This document shows positions 61,365 through 64,000 of a DNA stretch of 64,000 nt, one piece after another. A program made the position numbers and the translations under genes. Every line of letters starts with the position of its first letter. Within the stretch, counting starts at the first letter, position 1. The stretch comes from Paraburkholderia sp. UYCP14C (GTDB taxonomy: Bacteria > Pseudomonadota > Gammaproteobacteria > Burkholderiales > Burkholderiaceae), in contig NZ_SELS01000052.1 of NCBI RefSeq assembly GCF_004197395.1, forward strand, positions 1 through 64,000, in the 5' to 3' direction. The notes beneath the pieces are model-generated. The model did not search any database. It worked only from the letters and a program-made list of their open reading frames with translations, and was not told the origin of the DNA.

Positions 61365-61389
61365 ACCCCGAGAGCGGAGCTCTCGGGGT
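61365..61389. terminator. Strong hairpin after the AhpD-like gene
   Basis: ACCCCGAGAGC (61365-61375) and GCTCTCGGGGT (61379-61389) form a perfect 11-bp stem with a three-base GGA loop. No T-run follows, so it may slow RNA decay or end transcription with help from other factors. It lies 32 bases after the AhpD stop codon and 85 before the GST start. Confidence 0.6.
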
Positions 61390-61473
61390 CATCCGTCGGA
61401 ACGATCTGACGCTCGGTGGAACGGTCGGCCATGTTCGGCGAAAGGCTGGCTCGTTCCCTCATCAAGGACACAG

Positions 61474-62169
61474 ATGACACTTCAGCATCCAGTCTTCGCG
61501 CGCTGGCCAGCGCGCCATCCCGACAGGCTTCAGCTATTTTCCCTGCCGACTCCTAATGGAGTAAAGGTGAGCATCATGCTGGAGGAGACGGGCATTGCGT
61601 ACGAGGCCCATCGTGTCGACATCATGGCGAACGAGAACCAGGAGCCTGCATTCGTTTCCCTTAACCCGAACGGCAAGATTCCGGCGATCTTCGATCCAAA
61701 CGGTCCCGCCGGGCACCCGGTAGCGTTGTTTGAATCCGGTGCGATCTTGCTTTACCTCGCCGACAAGACCGGGCAATTCCTGTCTGCCGATCCTGCGATC
61801 CGCTACGAAACGATTCAGTGGCTGATGTGGCAGATGGGCGGCGTCGGGCCGATGTTTGGTCAGGTCGGCTTCTTCAACAAATTCGCTGGCAAAGACTACG
61901 GGGACAAACGACCGCGTGACCGGTATGTGGCGGAATCCGGTCGGCTGCTCGGCGTGCTCGACACACGTCTCGCAGGTCGCGCCTGGATGATGGGCGATGA
62001 CTACAGTATTGCTGACATCTCGCTGCTCGGGTGGGTGCGCAATTTAATCGGCTTTTACGAGGCACGGGAACTTGTCGGTTTCGATCGATTCGTTCATGTC
62101 CAGCGATGGTTCGATCGTGGTCTCGCGCGCCCTGGTGTGCGGCGCGGCCTCGAGGTGCCCGCAATTTGA
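61474..62169 (+). CDS. Glutathione S-transferase (YfcG/YghU Nu-class-like)
   Basis: The 231-residue protein has the Nu-class N-terminal signature LFSLPTPNGVKVSIMLEETG (about 21-40), NPNGKIPAIFD with the cis-Pro (about 65-75) and FESGAILLYLAD, followed by an all-alpha C-terminal domain (MGGVGPMFGQVGFFN). Nu-class enzymes use TPN rather than a Tyr/Ser/Cys and work as disulfide reductases or peroxidases. It would remove electrophiles or oxidants with glutathione. It follows the AhpD-like gene. Confidence 0.9.
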   Translation: MTLQHPVFARWPARHPDRLQLFSLPTPNGVKVSIMLEETGIAYEAHRVDIMANENQEPAFVSLNPNGKIPAIFDPNGPAGHPVALFESGAILLYLADKTGQFLSADPAIRYETIQWLMWQMGGVGPMFGQVGFFNKFAGKDYGDKRPRDRYVAESGRLLGVLDTRLAGRAWMMGDDYSIADISLLGWVRNLIGFYEARELVGFDRFVHVQRWFDRGLARPGVRRGLEVPAI

Positions 62170-62339
62170 ATCAGCACCGAATCGGCGAGATTGCTCGCAG
62201 TGTTCGTTCTCGACACCGACGACAAAACGCTGACCACGCCAATCAAATAGCGTGAAACCCATTGATAAACAACGAATCCTGCGAGGCACGCGATAGCATT
62301 GCTCCAATTCGCAGGATGTCCTTCAAGACGAGTGAATCC

Positions 62340-62810
62340 ATGATTGAAATCACCGCAGACGCCGAGGCAATCATAAAGGGGGCCATCCTGTCGTTCGTCG
62401 CGACAGTGAATAAGGACGGGACACCAAACCTCTCACCAAAAGCTTCCTTGACGGTCAGGAACGGCAAGCTTTACTTCGCCGATATCGCATCGCCTGGGAC
62501 GTTGCGAAACTTGAATCTCAACCCCGCAGTCGAGATCAACGTGGTTGACATCTTTCAGAGGCGTGGCTACCGGTTCAATGGGCAGGCGTTCATTCTGCCG
62601 CCCGGCGAAATCGAATATTTGATGATTGCGGACTGGATCCGGTTGATAAACGGGCCTGAATATCCTGTCGAACACGTAGTCAGAGTCGACGTTAGCTCGA
62701 TATCCCCATTGCTTTCACCTGCGCACATATTTGCTGATCCGCCGCGCAGTCAGGACGAGATAGAGAAAACATACCGTCAAAAGTACGGTGTGCGCCCAAT
62801 CGGGGAATAG
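62340..62810 (+). CDS. PNPOx-like flavin-binding protein
   Basis: The 156 residues have the split-barrel fold of pyridoxamine-phosphate-oxidase-like proteins: AILSFVATVNKDGTPNLSPKASLTVRNGKLYFADIASPGTL (about residues 15-55), then NLNLNPAVEINVVDIFQRRGYRFNGQA (about 57-83). They bind FMN or F420/heme and serve in redox stress protection. The ATG at 62340 is consistent with the family start MIEITADAEA; an earlier ATG (62316) gives a longer form. It stands downstream of the GST gene. Confidence 0.82.
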   Translation: MIEITADAEAIIKGAILSFVATVNKDGTPNLSPKASLTVRNGKLYFADIASPGTLRNLNLNPAVEINVVDIFQRRGYRFNGQAFILPPGEIEYLMIADWIRLINGPEYPVEHVVRVDVSSISPLLSPAHIFADPPRSQDEIEKTYRQKYGVRPIGE

Positions 62811-62977
62811 GCTTTGGGTGTGCGTCAATGGTTTGATCGAATCGTTCCGTTGTGAACCGAGGCTGACAAATTGCCGTGCGGCTCAACGGTATCGTTGATC
62901 GAACCCATTGCTTGCTGCGGGGGCCGGTCACAGTTGCATTTCGCAGCGAAACTGCCATATGAATTTCGGAGCATTCT

Positions 62978-63427
62978 ATGCAATCAGTTGAGGTTAAAGC
63001 CATCGAACGAAGCGATTTCGATATCTGGCTGCCGCTGTGGGAAGGCTACCAGCGATTCTACAAGGTAGATATCCCCAAGGCCGTGACGCGCGACACCTGG
63101 GAACGGTTCTTTGATCCCAACGAACCAATGCAAGCGGCTCTCGCCTTGGTGTGCGGCCAACCCTGCGGCTTTGTGCACACGGTTTACCATCGATCGACCT
63201 GGACAAGCGCCGACTACTGTTATCTACAGGACCTGTTTGTTGCGCCCGACGCACGTGGGCGTGGCATTGGTCGCACGCTGATCGAGCATGTGTACGCGGA
63301 GGCGAAACGTCGAAAAGCCCCGCGCGTGCACTGGCTGACTCATGAAACAAACTATCCCGGCAGGCTCCTTTACGACGCCGTGGGAGAACGCTCCGGCTTT
63401 ATCCAGTACCGAAAGGTGCTCGCGTGA
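62978..63427 (+). CDS. GNAT-family N-acetyltransferase
   Basis: The 149-residue protein contains the acetyl-CoA-binding pattern LQDLFVAPDARGRGIGRTLIEHVYAEAKRR (about residues 78-107, R-x-x-G-x-G/A) and a typical N-terminal part (IERSDFDIWLPLWEGYQRFY). It acetylates a small molecule or protein amine; WLTHETNYPGRLLYDAVGE is shared with a group resembling polyamine acetyltransferases. The start at 62978 is the first in-frame Met of the conserved region. It lies in the same direction as its neighbours, but with a 167-base gap. Confidence 0.88.
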   Translation: MQSVEVKAIERSDFDIWLPLWEGYQRFYKVDIPKAVTRDTWERFFDPNEPMQAALALVCGQPCGFVHTVYHRSTWTSADYCYLQDLFVAPDARGRGIGRTLIEHVYAEAKRRKAPRVHWLTHETNYPGRLLYDAVGERSGFIQYRKVLA

Positions 63428-63628
63428 AATTCACTTGCCCGGTCTTCGCCAGGACACTGGCGACGCGTCGTGTGCCAGATGGAAAAGAGGCTGGCTTCCG
63501 GTTGGATCCTCGGTGTTTCTAACGCTTCCTAGACTACTTCGGCCGAAGATTATCCCGGGACCAGTGTCGGAAAAATGAAGCGGGGAATCTGCAACAAACA
63601 TTTAAACATCCTGAATCGGGAAATCAAA

Positions 63629-64000
63629 ATGAGCATTCGCGCAAATCAGTTTCGCTTTCAAATCGCAGAAAGGAGCATTGGATCTCGGGCTGGTCTTGCG
63701 TTGCTCCGATGGGCGCTTGTCGTCATCTTTTTGTGGTTCGGTGCAATGAAATTCACCCATTACGAAGCCGCTGGTATCTCGCCTTTCATCGTCAACAGTC
63801 CTTTAATGGGTTGGTTGAATGCGCTATTTGGCGTACAAGGGGCGAGTGATGTAGTCGGATTGCTTGAGCTGTCGACTGCGGGCGCTCTGATTATCGGAGC
63901 GATTCAACCACTTTTCTCTGCATTGGGAGCCGCGATGTCGGCCGCGACCTACCTGATCACGCTTACTTTCATGTTGAGCACCCCGGGCGTGGCCGAAGCG
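63629..64000 (+). CDS. DUF417 (YkgB/RclC-like) membrane protein, cut by window end
   Basis: The frame from ATG 63629 runs to the window edge, giving 124 residues. It has membrane helices LLRWALVVIFLWFGAMKFTH, SPLMGWLNAL and VVGLLELSTAGALIIGAIQP LFSALGAAMSA, matching DUF417 (YkgB/RclC, usually about 190 residues). In E. coli RclC belongs to the reactive-chlorine regulon controlled by RclR. An RclR-like gene 4 kb upstream makes this link likely. The last third is outside the window. Confidence 0.82.
   Translation, partial: MSIRANQFRFQIAERSIGSRAGLALLRWALVVIFLWFGAMKFTHYEAAGISPFIVNSPLMGWLNALFGVQGASDVVGLLELSTAGALIIGAIQPLFSALGAAMSAATYLITLTFMLSTPGVAEA

Noticed and set aside
1-64000. CRISPR array
   Set aside because: No regularly spaced direct repeats of CRISPR size were seen anywhere in the window, and no cas gene is present.

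Overview
The window looks like part of a secondary replicon (chromid or megaplasmid) of a Burkholderiaceae bacterium, most likely Paraburkholderia or Caballeronia. The base composition is GC-rich, many LysR/AraC/TetR regulators flank catabolic operons, there is a Burkholderia-type trimeric porin, and one small protein (58055-58348) belongs to the DUF3331 family known mainly from Burkholderia. There is no rRNA, no complete tRNA, no CRISPR array and no replication or conjugation gene. The genus call is inference from gene content, not from a marker gene.

Left part (1-10 kb): a truncated AraC regulator, an aldehyde dehydrogenase plus GMC alcohol dehydrogenase pair followed by a frameshifted Baeyer-Villiger monooxygenase stub and a MITE-like inverted repeat, a TetR regulator divergent from an alpha/beta hydrolase, an LRR-gene remnant, a large Tat-exported alginate-lyase-like lipoprotein with FN3 and LamG-like modules, and a complete IS5/IS427-type insertion sequence sitting inside a former hairpin.

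10-20 kb: a ten-gene minus-strand operon (acyl-CoA ligase, ACAD11-like acyl-CoA dehydrogenase, OmpW, SDR, ACAD11-like phosphotransferase, histidine phosphatase, SDR, DUF4442, SMP-30-like, LysR). The pairing of an aminoglycoside-phosphotransferase-fold kinase with an ACAD10/11-type dehydrogenase suggests catabolism of hydroxylated fatty acids through a phosphorylated acyl-CoA. Next to it (20-23 kb) lies a decaying beta-ketoadipate segment: intact pcaI/pcaJ, a pcaF pseudogene with an internal deletion and frameshifts, and an IclR stub.

23-41 kb: an SRPBCC gene divergent from a LysR gene, then a 15-kb run of 14 co-oriented genes (40772 down to 25955). This carries an eight-gene ring-cleavage type operon (beta-propeller protein, HpcH/HpaI aldolase, two Pht5-like decarboxylase/solute-binding paralogues, extradiol dioxygenase, LigJ-like hydratase, SDR without YxxxK, FAH-family hydrolase), a LysR regulator with two HTH domains, two MFS transporters, a Cys/Cys Asp/Glu racemase-fold protein, a metal-dependent hydrolase and a porin. 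I consider it the best candidate for an undescribed aromatic pathway.

41-51 kb: an insertion-sequence graveyard (frameshifted SRPBCC gene, truncated NTF2-like gene, IS630 fragment, headless LysR, ISKra4-type transposase) followed by small orphan genes, a TIR-domain protein, a tRNA 3'-end fragment that may be an attachment-site scar, a tiny Tyr/Pro-rich lipoprotein, a purine nucleoside permease family protein, and transposase and PqiB-like fragments.

51-64 kb: a CHAT-protease lipoprotein followed by a NucA/NucB-type nuclease; then a stress and electrophile detoxification block: MocR regulator divergent from an FMN azoreductase, DUF3331, an RclR-like AraC regulator with two conserved cysteines, nitroreductase, AhpD-like peroxidase, glutathione S-transferase, PNPOx-like flavoprotein, GNAT, and a DUF417 (RclC-like) membrane protein cut by the window end.
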